IMG/VR virus record: IMGVR_UViG_3300046689_000204
Coordinates: 1 to 40,710 of that record
DNA: 40,710 bases
Strand: one strand, 5' to 3'
Source: a virus
This document shows, piece by piece, positions 1-6,422 of the stretch. Positions within the stretch are counted from its first letter, which is position 1. Each line of letters begins with the position of its first letter. The notes beneath the pieces are model-generated. The model ran no database searches. It was not told the origin of the DNA and saw only the letters and a program-made list of their open reading frames with translations. The translations under genes and the position numbers were made by a program.

Positions 1-14
1 ACCTTGGAGGATAC

Positions 15-296
15 GTGTCCCTTGAAACGACAGTGATCCTGCGTATGGCGAACGAGTCCAAGCGCACGCCTCCTAAGGCTTTTATCTCGCGTGAGCTTGC
101 TGTGCAGTTCTGTGATGCCCGCATGGGTTCGTGGAATGCAAAGGGCACAGTGTTCACCTTGAGCAAAGTAGAGCACGAAATGTGGAAGCCAGCCCCAAGC
201 CTGACTCCGGGCAAGTTGATGGATGACTTCGTGGATGGCGACGCGCTGGCGATCGCGGCAATCAATGCCTATGCGCCAATGTTGCGAGCCGCATGA
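15..296 (+). CDS. hypothetical phage protein, 93 aa
   Basis: I do not recognise this 93-residue protein. It starts at GTG, with a purine-rich TTGGAGG ribosome site four bases upstream, right at the window edge, so a longer upstream start cannot be excluded. It is soluble in appearance, with no signal peptide or membrane segment. The middle (about residues 25-60) is a mix of aromatic and charged residues that looks like a small folded domain. Its stop overlaps the ATG of the next tiny gene (ATGA), so it is the first visible member of a coupled run of small genes leading into membrane proteins. The position before holin-like genes suggests a late-operon role, but nothing defines the function. 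Confidence 0.6.
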   Translation: MSLETTVILRMANESKRTPPKAFISRELAVQFCDARMGSWNAKGTVFTLSKVEHEMWKPAPSLTPGKLMDDFVDGDALAIAAINAYAPMLRAA

Positions 297-364
297 AGTT
301 AGATTTGGCCTTTATCGGCGCGGTGATTATCTGTTTCTGGTGGAGAGCGAGGGGCTATCGGTGA
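293..364 (+). CDS. tiny single-TM peptide, 23 aa
   Basis: This 23-codon frame is nearly all one hydrophobic helix (LAFIGAVIICFWW) followed by a positive tail (RARGYR), the layout of a small membrane peptide with a cytoplasmic basic end. Its ATG overlaps the preceding stop (ATGA) and its TGA overlaps the next ATG (TGATG), so it sits exactly between two genes with translational coupling on both sides. Phages often encode such peptides near lysis genes, which makes a holin or antiholin accessory role possible. It could also be only a coupling leader. Short length limits confidence. Confidence 0.4.
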   Translation: MKLDLAFIGAVIICFWWRARGYR

Positions 365-663
365 TGCTTGACAAGCTGATTACTGCGCTGAACAAGATCA
401 ATCACAACCTCATGGTCATGTTCCTCTTCATCCTGGGCAGTGGCTTAGCAATCGTGAGCTTCCTGGTGATTGCTCATTATCCAAACGCAGATCACGACAT
501 TGAAAAGGGCCTGGCGGGATTGGGCGGAATCATTGTGGCCGGTGCCATGATGGCCTTTCGAGGTTCCTCCGACGCCTCACGCAGCACGCAAGAATCGGAC
601 GGCAGCACAAAGACAGAGCAAGCCAGCGTATCTGGCGATCCCGCTCCCCCTGAAGTCAAATAA
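364..663 (+). CDS. small two-TM membrane protein, holin-like
   Basis: This 99-aa protein has a short amphipathic N-terminus, one clear membrane helix (about residues 16-38), a charged loop (NADHDIEKG), a second Gly/Ala-rich hydrophobic stretch (about 48-66) and a hydrophilic Ser/Thr/Glu-rich tail ending in prolines. Two helices plus a charged tail in about 100 residues is the usual build of a class II holin, but no family-specific motif is visible. I chose ATG 364, coupled to the preceding stop. GTG 361 is equally possible behind GAGGGG. Upstream codons in the same frame overlap the previous genes and look non-coding. Other small membrane roles cannot be excluded. Confidence 0.55.
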   Translation: MLDKLITALNKINHNLMVMFLFILGSGLAIVSFLVIAHYPNADHDIEKGLAGLGGIIVAGAMMAFRGSSDASRSTQESDGSTKTEQASVSGDPAPPEVK

Positions 664-673
664 GGAGATTCCC

Positions 674-1045
674 ATGAGCTTTCTTGGCACGGTTGGAAAA
701 GATATCGGCGGCGTGTTCAAGTGGCTCGCAAGCCCAAAGGGTCAGGTTGTCGTGCAGACGGCTGGATCTGTTGCGGTAGCATTTGGGGCACCGGCCATTC
801 TTGTTACCCTTGCTGAATCCTGGATCACCAAGGCAATCACGATTGAGGCTATCGCAGTAGCTGCAGGCCAGAGTGCAGGGAATGGCGAACAGAAGGCTGC
901 GGCTGTGCTGAAAGAGATGGGGCCATTGGTAGCTGCTTACTTCCCGAACGCCTCACAAGAGAAGCTGACAAACGCCAATAACGCGATTGTGGCCTTCCTG
1001 AATGCTCTGTCGGCTGATGACACTCCAGTGGCGGCAGGCAAATAG
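674..1045 (+). CDS. hydrophobic Ala-rich hypothetical protein, 123 aa
   Basis: A strong TAAGGAG ribosome site precedes this 123-aa gene. The protein begins with an amphipathic stretch, then a hydrophobic Val/Ala-rich segment (about residues 26-48) and a second weaker one (about 52-66). The rest is an Ala-rich helical domain with conserved-looking asparagines near the C-terminus. It could be a membrane-associated lysis accessory or a minor structural protein. It is co-directional with the holin-like gene ten bases upstream and the TM protein immediately downstream, which favours a shared lysis or late-membrane function. I do not recognise the family. Confidence 0.6.
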   Translation: MSFLGTVGKDIGGVFKWLASPKGQVVVQTAGSVAVAFGAPAILVTLAESWITKAITIEAIAVAAGQSAGNGEQKAAAVLKEMGPLVAAYFPNASQEKLTNANNAIVAFLNALSADDTPVAAGK

Positions 1046-1046
1046 G

Positions 1047-1250
1047 TTGAACTGGAGCGCATGGGGTCCAACCATAGTGGCTGTATGCACTGCGATCTAC
1101 ATTGCAGGCCAGTTCTCATGGGAAGTGAAGGAACATGGCAAGCGCCTGGACGGGCATGACGTGAAGCTGGATAGCCACGGCCAAGCGATTACACGCATGG
1201 AAGCGTGGAAGGAAGGCTATAACGCTGCCTCGAATCGCAGCAAGGATTAG
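1047..1250 (+). CDS. N-terminal TM plus hydrophilic tail protein, 67 aa
   Basis: I start this gene at TTG 1047, one base after the preceding stop. The only in-frame ATG (1002) lies well inside the neighbouring gene. The product has one membrane helix (about residues 9-24) followed by a charged, heptad-like region with repeated HGKRLDGHDVKLDSHG units. This resembles phage XhlA-type or holin-accessory proteins in size, although those usually carry the helix at the C-terminus. Its TAG stop overlaps, on the other strand, the TAA of the converging small gene (shared TTAG at 1247-1250), so the two operons meet with no spacer. Confidence 0.5.
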   Translation: MNWSAWGPTIVAVCTAIYIAGQFSWEVKEHGKRLDGHDVKLDSHGQAITRMEAWKEGYNAASNRSKD

Positions 1251-1462
1251 CGCCTACCTTCGTGTTTCGGGCAGGCAGCAGCAATATCCCGAGATCCGAA
1301 CAAACCTCCACACTTCGGGCAGGTATGCAGGACTTTAGGACGACCACCGGCACGAGTCTTACGCTTTTGGTTATCCCACGCGGCAACAACTGATTTAACG
1401 ACTTTCCGCTCCCCTTTATCGAGAGAGCGGAGCCATTCGCGGATTTGATCGTGGTCGGTCAT
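1247..1462 (-). CDS. small zinc-ribbon-like protein, 71 aa
   Basis: The N-terminal half is a short charged helical region (MTDHDQIREWLRSLDKGERK). The C-terminal 25 residues hold CPKC, then fourteen residues, then CPKH, a plausible Cys3His zinc site. I chose the ATG at 1462 because it has GGGAG seven bases upstream and overlaps the stop of the preceding - strand gene (ATGA). The frame stays open further upstream but without support. It is the last gene of a three-gene - strand cassette that interrupts the late operon. A DNA- or RNA-binding or adaptor role is possible. The family is unknown to me. Confidence 0.55.
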   Translation of the reverse strand: MTDHDQIREWLRSLDKGERKVVKSVVAAWDNQKRKTRAGGRPKVLHTCPKCGGLFGSRDIAAACPKHEGRR

Positions 1463-1620
1463 CGGTTCACTCCCGCGCGAACATCTTGGATATAGGAGAT
1501 GTCTTCCTCGTCCTCGGGTTCGCATTTGCATTTCGCCCAAACGTGCTGACATTCCGGGCAATAATCGCGTGGATCGTCATCGCTGGGCGGTTCGGTTGTC
1601 TTCCAGTCATCGTAGGTCAT
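1459..1620 (-). CDS. acidic Cys-containing microprotein, 53 aa
   Basis: This 53-aa gene is easy to miss but has an excellent ribosome site (GAGGAGG four bases before ATG) and ends in an ATGA overlap with the next gene. The protein is strongly acidic (runs such as PSDDDP and EPEDEED) around a CPEC...CKC cluster that could bind one metal ion. The acidic surface would suit a DNA-mimic or protein-inhibitor role, but that is speculation. It sits between two other tiny - strand genes behind a strong promoter. Confidence 0.5.
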   Translation of the reverse strand: MTYDDWKTTEPPSDDDPRDYCPECQHVWAKCKCEPEDEEDISYIQDVRAGVNR

Positions 1621-1640
1621 TGTTCCTCCTCTGCCTCGCT

Positions 1641-1841
1641 TCAGTAATTTAGTGCTGCCGATACGTAGACTTTGCCAATGTCGAAACGGGATGCAATTCG
1701 CAACACATCCTCGACCATTATTTTGTGTGAGCTAGAACCTTCAACGTGGATCTCAACTGAGTCAGGGTGAGTAGCGATCACTACGCGGGAATAACCATTC
1801 GCCTTGATTGCCTTCCTTAGCTCTCTAACTGTATCGCTCAT
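1641..1841 (-). CDS. hypothetical protein, 66 aa, first gene of minus-strand cassette
   Basis: The 66-aa product alternates short helices and strands (VRELRKAIKANGYSRVVIAT, then EIHVEG, then a helix and KVYVSAALNY), a small alpha/beta fold. GGAGG lies eight bases before the ATG. It is the promoter-proximal member of the three-gene - strand cassette (1841 down to 1247), with a near-consensus promoter directly upstream. That arrangement suggests expression independent of the phage late operon, for example in a lysogen. I do not recognise the family. Confidence 0.55.
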   Translation of the reverse strand: MSDTVRELRKAIKANGYSRVVIATHPDSVEIHVEGSSSHKIMVEDVLRIASRFDIGKVYVSAALNY

Positions 1842-1869
1842 TTGTGTTGCCTCCTTGCTTACAAATACG

Positions 1870-1898
1870 AGATTAGATCAACAACAGTAGTTTGTCAA
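1870..1898 (-). promoter_or_regulatory. sigma70-type promoter for the 1841-1247 minus cassette
   Basis: On the - strand, TTGACA (1898-1893) and TAATCT (1875-1870) are separated by exactly 17 bases. The expected start is near 1863, leaving a leader of about 20 nt that contains the GGAGG site of the first gene. A weaker + strand pair, TTGTCA (1892-1897) and TATTTT (1914-1919) with a 16-base spacer, overlaps the same -35. The two directions could therefore compete, but the + strand element is uncertain. Confidence 0.65.
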
Positions 1899-1931
1899 GA
1901 GGGAAATGAGATTTATTTTCGGGAGGGTTCA

Positions 1932-2126
1932 ATGGCGAAGGCTCGCATCGAATTCATACCCGGCTGGGGCTGGACACTGCGCACCGATACCGCGATACAG
2001 CACACTGATTCACTTGCAGCGGCCTGCGATGCATTCCAGAACAAACGCAACACCGAAGCTATCCAGGTGTGCTTAGACATTTACCAGGCTCGCATGGGGC
2101 AGATACAGACATTGGGACGGGCATGA
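1932..2126 (+). CDS. hypothetical protein, 64 aa
   Basis: This small gene begins at ATG 1932, five bases after a GGGAGGG ribosome site. The open frame extends upstream to 1842 but there crosses the - strand promoter and has no ribosome site. The protein has a strand-rich N-terminus with tryptophans (GWGWTLR) and a helical C-terminal half. It is the first + strand gene after the - strand cassette and ends in an ATGA overlap with the next gene. Function unknown. Confidence 0.55.
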   Translation: MAKARIEFIPGWGWTLRTDTAIQHTDSLAAACDAFQNKRNTEAIQVCLDIYQARMGQIQTLGRA

Positions 2127-2305
2127 GCTGGGACGGCTTCCTTGAAACCCCCATCGGCACGTTTGAATACGAATACCGGCAGGCTTTTGAAAACTGCGAT
2201 GCGGCTCGGATTCAGTTCAAGATTGCGCTGGAGAAGATCAGCGAAGCCGAAGAGCAGCTCAGGCAGGCTAAGGCACGGCTGGAATTGAAGAGGAGTCTTA
2301 GGTAG
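2123..2305 (+). CDS. small coiled-coil protein, 60 aa
   Basis: I start this at ATG 2123, which overlaps the previous stop (ATGA). An upstream in-frame ATG lies inside that gene. The C-terminal two thirds form a charged coiled coil (AARIQFKIALEKISEAEEQL onward), after a short aromatic N-terminus. It ends three bases before the methyltransferase gene. Its small size and coiled coil suggest a protein-protein contact role in the replication or packaging region. No family is recognised. Confidence 0.5.
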   Translation: MSWDGFLETPIGTFEYEYRQAFENCDAARIQFKIALEKISEAEEQLRQAKARLELKRSLR

Positions 2306-2308
2306 CAA

Positions 2309-3502
2309 ATGGGGAGTTTTGCGGTAGCCAATAAAAAGCTGCACGAACTGAAGCCGGACACAAAGAACGCCAACAAGGGAACTGAGCGCGGCCAGCAGAT
2401 GATCGAGGCCAGCCTGCGGAGTTATGGGGCTGGACGCTCAATCCTGATTGACAAGAACGGGCGGATCATTGCCGGCAACAAGACGGCAGAGAACTTCGGC
2501 GCGATCGGGTTAGAGGATGTGCTGGTCGTCCAGACAGACGGCACGAAGCTGGTAGCGGTGCAGCGCATGGATCTGGACTTGAACGATAAGGCAGCGCAGG
2601 AATTAGCCATTGCGGATAACAGGGCCGGCCAGGTATCGCTGGATTGGGATATCAGCGTTCTCAAGGAGTTGGACGTTGATCTGGCTAAGTTCTGGTCAGA
2701 GGACGAGTTAGCGGTATTGCTGGCGGACAAAGAGCCTGCGGAGCTGTTGACAGATGAGGATGATGTTCCGCCTGTGCCGGAGGAGCCGGAGACGGTTCTG
2801 GGCGATTTGTATGTGCTGGGCAATCATCGGCTGCTGTGCGGGGATAGCACCAGCATTACCGATGTGGAGCGGCTGATGGATGGGCAGAAGGCGGATATGG
2901 TTTACACCGACCCGCCGTATGGTGTGCAGGTTGTCAAATCCGGCATGGTTGGTGCGGACTTTGGCGTAGCAAAGAAAGGCGCGTATCAGCCTATCGCTGG
3001 CGATGATTCGACGCAGGCCGCGCTTGACTCTTATGCGCTTTGTGTTGGGCTTGGCATCGAGACGCTTGTTATCTGGGGCGGAAATTACTTCGCAGATAAG
3101 CTGCCCGCTTCAAGTTGCTGGATTGTTTGGGATAAGCGAGCGGATAGCGGTATCGTCAACACCTTTGCAGATTGCGAGTTGGCTTGGACGAATAAGACGA
3201 GCCCAGCCAGAGTCTATCGGCAACTGTGGAACGGCATGATTAGGCAGGGCGAGCATGACAAGCGCGTTCACCCGACACAGAAGCCCACTGCTCTAGCTGA
3301 ATGGTGCTTTGACTTGTACAGCAAAGAGGGAAGCAAAGTGCTAGACCTATTCGGCGGCAGTGGCTCAACCATGATTGCAGCCGAGAAGACAGGCCGCTCC
3401 TGCTACATGATGGAGATGAGTCCTGCATACTGCGACGTAATCGTTCGACGCTGGGAGGAAGCGACGGGCAAGAAGGCGGTGAGACGTGGCACGACCCCGT
3501 AA
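2309..3502 (+). CDS. ParB-like domain fused to a beta-class DNA methyltransferase
   Basis: The first about 115 residues match the ParB/sulfiredoxin-like domain often fused to phage methyltransferases (RSILIDKNGRIIAGN followed by the LAIADNRAG segment). A linker rich in Glu and Pro follows, then the methyltransferase. Motif IV DPPYG is at residues 201-205, HPTQKP at 321-326, and the AdoMet-binding LDLFGGSGST at 345-354. The catalytic motif before the FxGxG motif is the order of the beta class. DPPY favours N6-adenine or N4-cytosine methylation, but the target site cannot be read. Methylation may protect phage DNA from host restriction or mark it for packaging. The end overlaps the small terminase gene by 17 bases. 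The ribosome site is weak, so the exact start is less certain. Confidence 0.88.
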   Translation: MGSFAVANKKLHELKPDTKNANKGTERGQQMIEASLRSYGAGRSILIDKNGRIIAGNKTAENFGAIGLEDVLVVQTDGTKLVAVQRMDLDLNDKAAQELAIADNRAGQVSLDWDISVLKELDVDLAKFWSEDELAVLLADKEPAELLTDEDDVPPVPEEPETVLGDLYVLGNHRLLCGDSTSITDVERLMDGQKADMVYTDPPYGVQVVKSGMVGADFGVAKKGAYQPIAGDDSTQAALDSYALCVGLGIETLVIWGGNYFADKLPASSCWIVWDKRADSGIVNTFADCELAWTNKTSPARVYRQLWNGMIRQGEHDKRVHPTQKPTALAEWCFDLYSKEGSKVLDLFGGSGSTMIAAEKTGRSCYMMEMSPAYCDVIVRRWEEATGKKAVRRGTTP

Positions 3503-3815
3503 AGAGATAGACGAGGACAAGTTAGAGCAGTTGGCCTCGCTGGGGCTGTCGAACGCCGAGATCGCTGCAGTTCTGGATGTTTCGCCGGACACGATAGAGC
3601 GCAACTACCGCGAGACGCTGGACTGGGGCAGGAACAAGCGCAACGCCAGCCTGCGGCGGAAGCAGTATGAGGTTGCGATGAGCGGGAATCCGACGATGTT
3701 GATTTGGCTGGGCAAGCAGTTCATGGATCAGAAAGACAAGCAGGAGCATACGGGGCCGGAAGGTGGACCTATTCAGTTCACTGTGACCCGCGCAGGAGCT
3801 AAGGAGAAGGCTTAG
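3486..3815 (+). CDS. terminase small subunit-like HTH protein
   Basis: This 109-aa protein has a helix-turn-helix at about residues 13-40 (LASLGLSNAEIAAVLDVSPD then TIERNY), followed by a helical region (KRNASLRRKQYEVAMSGNPT) and a flexible C-terminus. That is the common build of phage small terminase subunits, which recognise the packaging site and load the large subunit. The start is GTG 3486 inside the methyltransferase end. One small gene separates it from the large terminase, which supports the call. A transcription-factor role is the main alternative. Confidence 0.75.
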   Translation: MARPRKEIDEDKLEQLASLGLSNAEIAAVLDVSPDTIERNYRETLDWGRNKRNASLRRKQYEVAMSGNPTMLIWLGKQFMDQKDKQEHTGPEGGPIQFTVTRAGAKEKA

Positions 3816-3818
3816 ATT

Positions 3819-4010
3819 ATGGAGCAATTTGCGTATCATTCGGGCGAGTGGGAGGGCTGGAATCAGTTCCTATGGATACGTAGCTGGTATGGGATCGAGA
3901 TTCCTCTCTTCAAGCTCACATGCTCGCGGGGCCATAAGTTAGACTCTCCCATTGACCTGCCTGTTAGTGAAGTGGGTAAGCGCTGCATAGAGTGCGGGGC
4001 TCGCCGGTAA
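3819..4010 (+). CDS. small zinc-ribbon-like protein, 63 aa
   Basis: The 63-aa product has an aromatic N-terminal half (many Trp and Tyr) and a C-terminal CSRGH ... CIEC arrangement that could hold one zinc ion. It begins three bases after the small terminase stop, behind GGAGAAGG, and ends five bases before the large terminase. Placement between the two terminase genes suggests a packaging accessory, but no direct evidence supports that. Family unknown. Confidence 0.55.
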   Translation: MEQFAYHSGEWEGWNQFLWIRSWYGIEIPLFKLTCSRGHKLDSPIDLPVSEVGKRCIECGARR

Positions 4011-4014
4011 AACT

Positions 4015-5646
4015 TTGTACGACATTCACCTTCAGCCCGCACAAGGCGAGCTGCTAGACCTGATAGAGCATCATCGCGCAACGGTAATAGGCGTAGGCGG
4101 CGGGCGTGGAGCGGCGAAGAGTGGCGGTGCCGATCGCGTAGCCCTGGCATTGATGATGGAGCGGCCCGGCTTGGTCTGTTGCATTGTGATGCGCAACTAT
4201 GACCAGGTTAGGAAGTATCACGTTGAGGCGATGCTTCGGGACTTTCCAGTTCTGGAGCAGTATTACCGCAAGACAGATTCGAAGCTAAAGATTCCGGTTG
4301 GCGGAACGCATTCTGAGCTTGATTTCAGTTATGCGGAATCGCTGGAGGACGTGAAGCGGCGGTTCAGGTCAGGTAACTACGGGCTGATCGTGGTAGACCA
4401 AGCGGAACAATTTTCTTGGGAAGAACTAAGTGAAATGGGCTTGGCTGCCCGTTCGAAGCTGGGTACGGCCAAAATGATCCTGCTCTTCAATATGGGCGGA
4501 ATCGGCATTCAGGATTTACGCAACAGGTTCGGCCCGCAGAAGAGATTCAACGAGAACGAAGATCCGAACGACTACACGTTCCTGCATGTATTCCCGCAGG
4601 ACAACGTTGAGTGGTCACGCAGCGAGTTAGAAGCGGATGGGCTGACTGAGGATGATTACTATGGCTGGACAGACCAACAGCGATTCGACTACTTCACAAC
4701 CCGCAGCGCCTATGGGCGAAAGCTCAATGCCCTCGATGACGCAACTAGAGCTCGTGACCTACTCGGTAGCTGGGAATCTCTTGAAGGCGCGTATTTTGGG
4801 AGAGTTTTCGATTATAAGGCAACCCTCAAGTCGTCTGAAGTTGCTGAGGGGATAATTCGGCAGTGGGATTCGCGCTGGCTGTCTACCGACTGGGGCAAAT
4901 CTCACTTCTGCTCGACGCACTGGCACGGCAAGTCCTTGCTGAGCCCAAGCGAGGTAAAGAAGTGGCTGGGCTGGGATGTACCGCGAGCGCTGAATGTGGT
5001 AACGACGTACCGGCGACTGATTGTGAACGAGCAAACTAGCTCGCAGGTAGCCGCGGCGCTGATTCAGAAGACGCCACAGTATGAGCGGGAGAGATTGAGC
5101 CGCTACCCATTTTCGCCGGAGCAGTTTGGTGAGCGTGACTCGGAAGATACAGTTCCGATCATCATTGGCAGGGAACTGGCGAAGTATGGGATGCCACACC
5201 CCGAGCAGGCAGACAACAGCCGCAAACCTGGCTGGCAGTTGATGTACGAGCTGCTGAATAACACGCGCATCTGGGCAACACCACCCGAGCAGCGCACGGC
5301 AGAGATGGAAGCCGAGGCCGGCGATACGGCGTGGATCATCTCTTCGGAGTGCCCTGAGGCGTTGGAGACCATTCCGGTGCTGATGCGCAACGTCAAGGAC
5401 TTGGATGACGTTGTGAAGACGGACAAGGGCATGGCTGTACTGGCAATGGACGTAGCCGACGACCTGCGGTACGGCTTGCAGTCAATGCTCGGCGCGGGTC
5501 GCAAGCCTGACAAGGTGATTCACGGCGAAGCACAGCACGCACGGATTCAGAAGCAGGATTACCAGGCGGCATACATGGCAGAGATTACATTCAGGGCGCA
5601 GCAGAATGGCCCGGAGTTTCAGGTGAGCGGGAGGCGACGACGGTGA
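4015..5646 (+). CDS. terL: terminase large subunit
   Basis: This is the ATP-driven packaging motor and headful or site-specific nuclease. The Walker A loop GGGRGAAKS is at residues 28-36, the Walker B-like LIVVDQAEQF at 124-133 and a coupling-type LLFNMGG at about 156-162. The C-terminal RNase H-like nuclease begins with STDWGKSH (Asp at about 292) and ends with ADDLRYGL (Asp at about 482-483). The 543-aa length is normal for the family. Two points are unusual: the Walker A ends AKS rather than GKS, and Walker B carries DQ where DE is usual. I use TTG 4015 because the conserved N-terminus begins right after it, although the ribosome site is poor. The next gene overlaps the stop. Confidence 0.92.
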   Translation: MYDIHLQPAQGELLDLIEHHRATVIGVGGGRGAAKSGGADRVALALMMERPGLVCCIVMRNYDQVRKYHVEAMLRDFPVLEQYYRKTDSKLKIPVGGTHSELDFSYAESLEDVKRRFRSGNYGLIVVDQAEQFSWEELSEMGLAARSKLGTAKMILLFNMGGIGIQDLRNRFGPQKRFNENEDPNDYTFLHVFPQDNVEWSRSELEADGLTEDDYYGWTDQQRFDYFTTRSAYGRKLNALDDATRARDLLGSWESLEGAYFGRVFDYKATLKSSEVAEGIIRQWDSRWLSTDWGKSHFCSTHWHGKSLLSPSEVKKWLGWDVPRALNVVTTYRRLIVNEQTSSQVAAALIQKTPQYERERLSRYPFSPEQFGERDSEDTVPIIIGRELAKYGMPHPEQADNSRKPGWQLMYELLNNTRIWATPPEQRTAEMEAEAGDTAWIISSECPEALETIPVLMRNVKDLDDVVKTDKGMAVLAMDVADDLRYGLQSMLGAGRKPDKVIHGEAQHARIQKQDYQAAYMAEITFRAQQNGPEFQVSGRRRR

Positions 5647-5960
5647 TTTTGTTCATTATCTTCATGGCTGGCTTGGTCATATTCACCCTCGGAGTGCTAG
5701 TTGGTACATCGCTCACTCCTGGCGAGCGTGAAGCGGCATGGGTGGCGAAGGATGAACAAGAGGCCCGCGAGGAAAAGGGTGTCCAGATTATGCGGGGATT
5801 GCTTGACGACCCCATTGCGCGGAAGATTGGTGAAAACGCACAGGCGTTCAACGTCACCGGCAAGCCTCGCCACTCGCCCTGGAAGACCAGGCGCAAAGAG
5901 CTTGAGGCAGCAGCCCGCACCAAGCGTAAGAAGCTCGAATCCTTTCAGGAGTATGTGTAA
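5643..5960 (+). CDS. N-terminal TM protein with charged tail, 105 aa
   Basis: One strong membrane helix (about residues 2-24, IIFMAGLVIFTLGVLVG) is followed by an 80-residue, highly charged, mostly helical tail ending in a Lys/Arg-rich stretch. It starts at GTG 5643, overlapping the terminase stop. A spanin or membrane anchor is conceivable, but position between terminase and portal is not typical for lysis genes. No family recognised. Confidence 0.55.
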   Translation: MILFIIFMAGLVIFTLGVLVGTSLTPGEREAAWVAKDEQEAREEKGVQIMRGLLDDPIARKIGENAQAFNVTGKPRHSPWKTRRKELEAAARTKRKKLESFQEYV

Positions 5961-6079
5961 TGGCGCTGGCAAAGCAGGCATGCAGGATCATCGTGGCAGC
6001 CATTCATGAGCGCCGTTCCTATACGGTTCAGGAGCTGGAAGTGTTGAGCAGGGCAAACAGATTACTGGAGGCTGCATAG
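5960..6079 (+). CDS. small helical protein, 39 aa
   Basis: This 39-aa frame is overlapped by its neighbours at both ends (TAATG upstream, TAGTG downstream), the same packed coupling seen throughout this region. The product is Ala-rich and predicted helical (RIIVAAIHERR, then QELEVLSRANRLLEAA). Function is unknown. Support comes from the coupling and the lack of any gap otherwise. Confidence 0.45.
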   Translation: MALAKQACRIIVAAIHERRSYTVQELEVLSRANRLLEAA

Positions 6080-6234
6080 TGGCTAAACTCTTCGCGGCAA
6101 AGATGGACACGGCAGACGCCATGCCCAAGCTTCCCACGGCTGGAATTCAGAAGCAGGGCTTCATCAAGAAGTTCAAGAAGCCTGAGGCTGTGCCGGTCAA
6201 GGGTGGGCTGGTCAAGAGGCTTACGGGCAAGTGA
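6079..6234 (+). CDS. small basic protein, 51 aa
   Basis: The frame begins at GTG 6079, overlapping the preceding TAG, and its end overlaps the next GTG start. The 51-aa product is strongly basic, with Lys-rich runs (FIKKFKKP and GGLVKRLTGK), prolines and no hydrophobic core. It could bind DNA or an acidic partner. I recognise no family. Confidence 0.45.
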   Translation: MAKLFAAKMDTADAMPKLPTAGIQKQGFIKKFKKPEAVPVKGGLVKRLTGK

Positions 6235-6422
6235 ACGAAGCCGCGAGGTTCAAAGATGGCGAGTCGTACAGTTCGTGCGATGGTGGCGAGACGTGGTTCC
6301 AAATGGGTAGAGGCTCTGCGCCCAAGGGAGTCAATATCAAACATGTCGGCCCCCGCATGACGGTTTCGCGCGTGGACACAGAGCGAAACATAATCTACTA
6401 CGTGGCGGAGCCCTCTAAGTGA
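6231..6422 (+). CDS. hypothetical protein, 63 aa
   Basis: Starts at GTG 6231 and ends in a GTGA overlap with the portal gene. The 63-aa product looks like a compact beta-rich domain (repeated short strands with aromatics, such as GGETWFQMGRG and NIIYYVAEP). Small beta proteins just before portal genes occur in many phages, but the role here cannot be read from the sequence. Confidence 0.5.
   Translation: MNEAARFKDGESYSSCDGGETWFQMGRGSAPKGVNIKHVGPRMTVSRVDTERNIIYYVAEPSK

Noticed and set aside
223-363. Extended N-terminus for the two-TM protein from ATG 223
   Set aside because: It overlaps two coupled genes in other frames, is Arg/Trp/Met-rich in an unnatural way and lacks a ribosome site.
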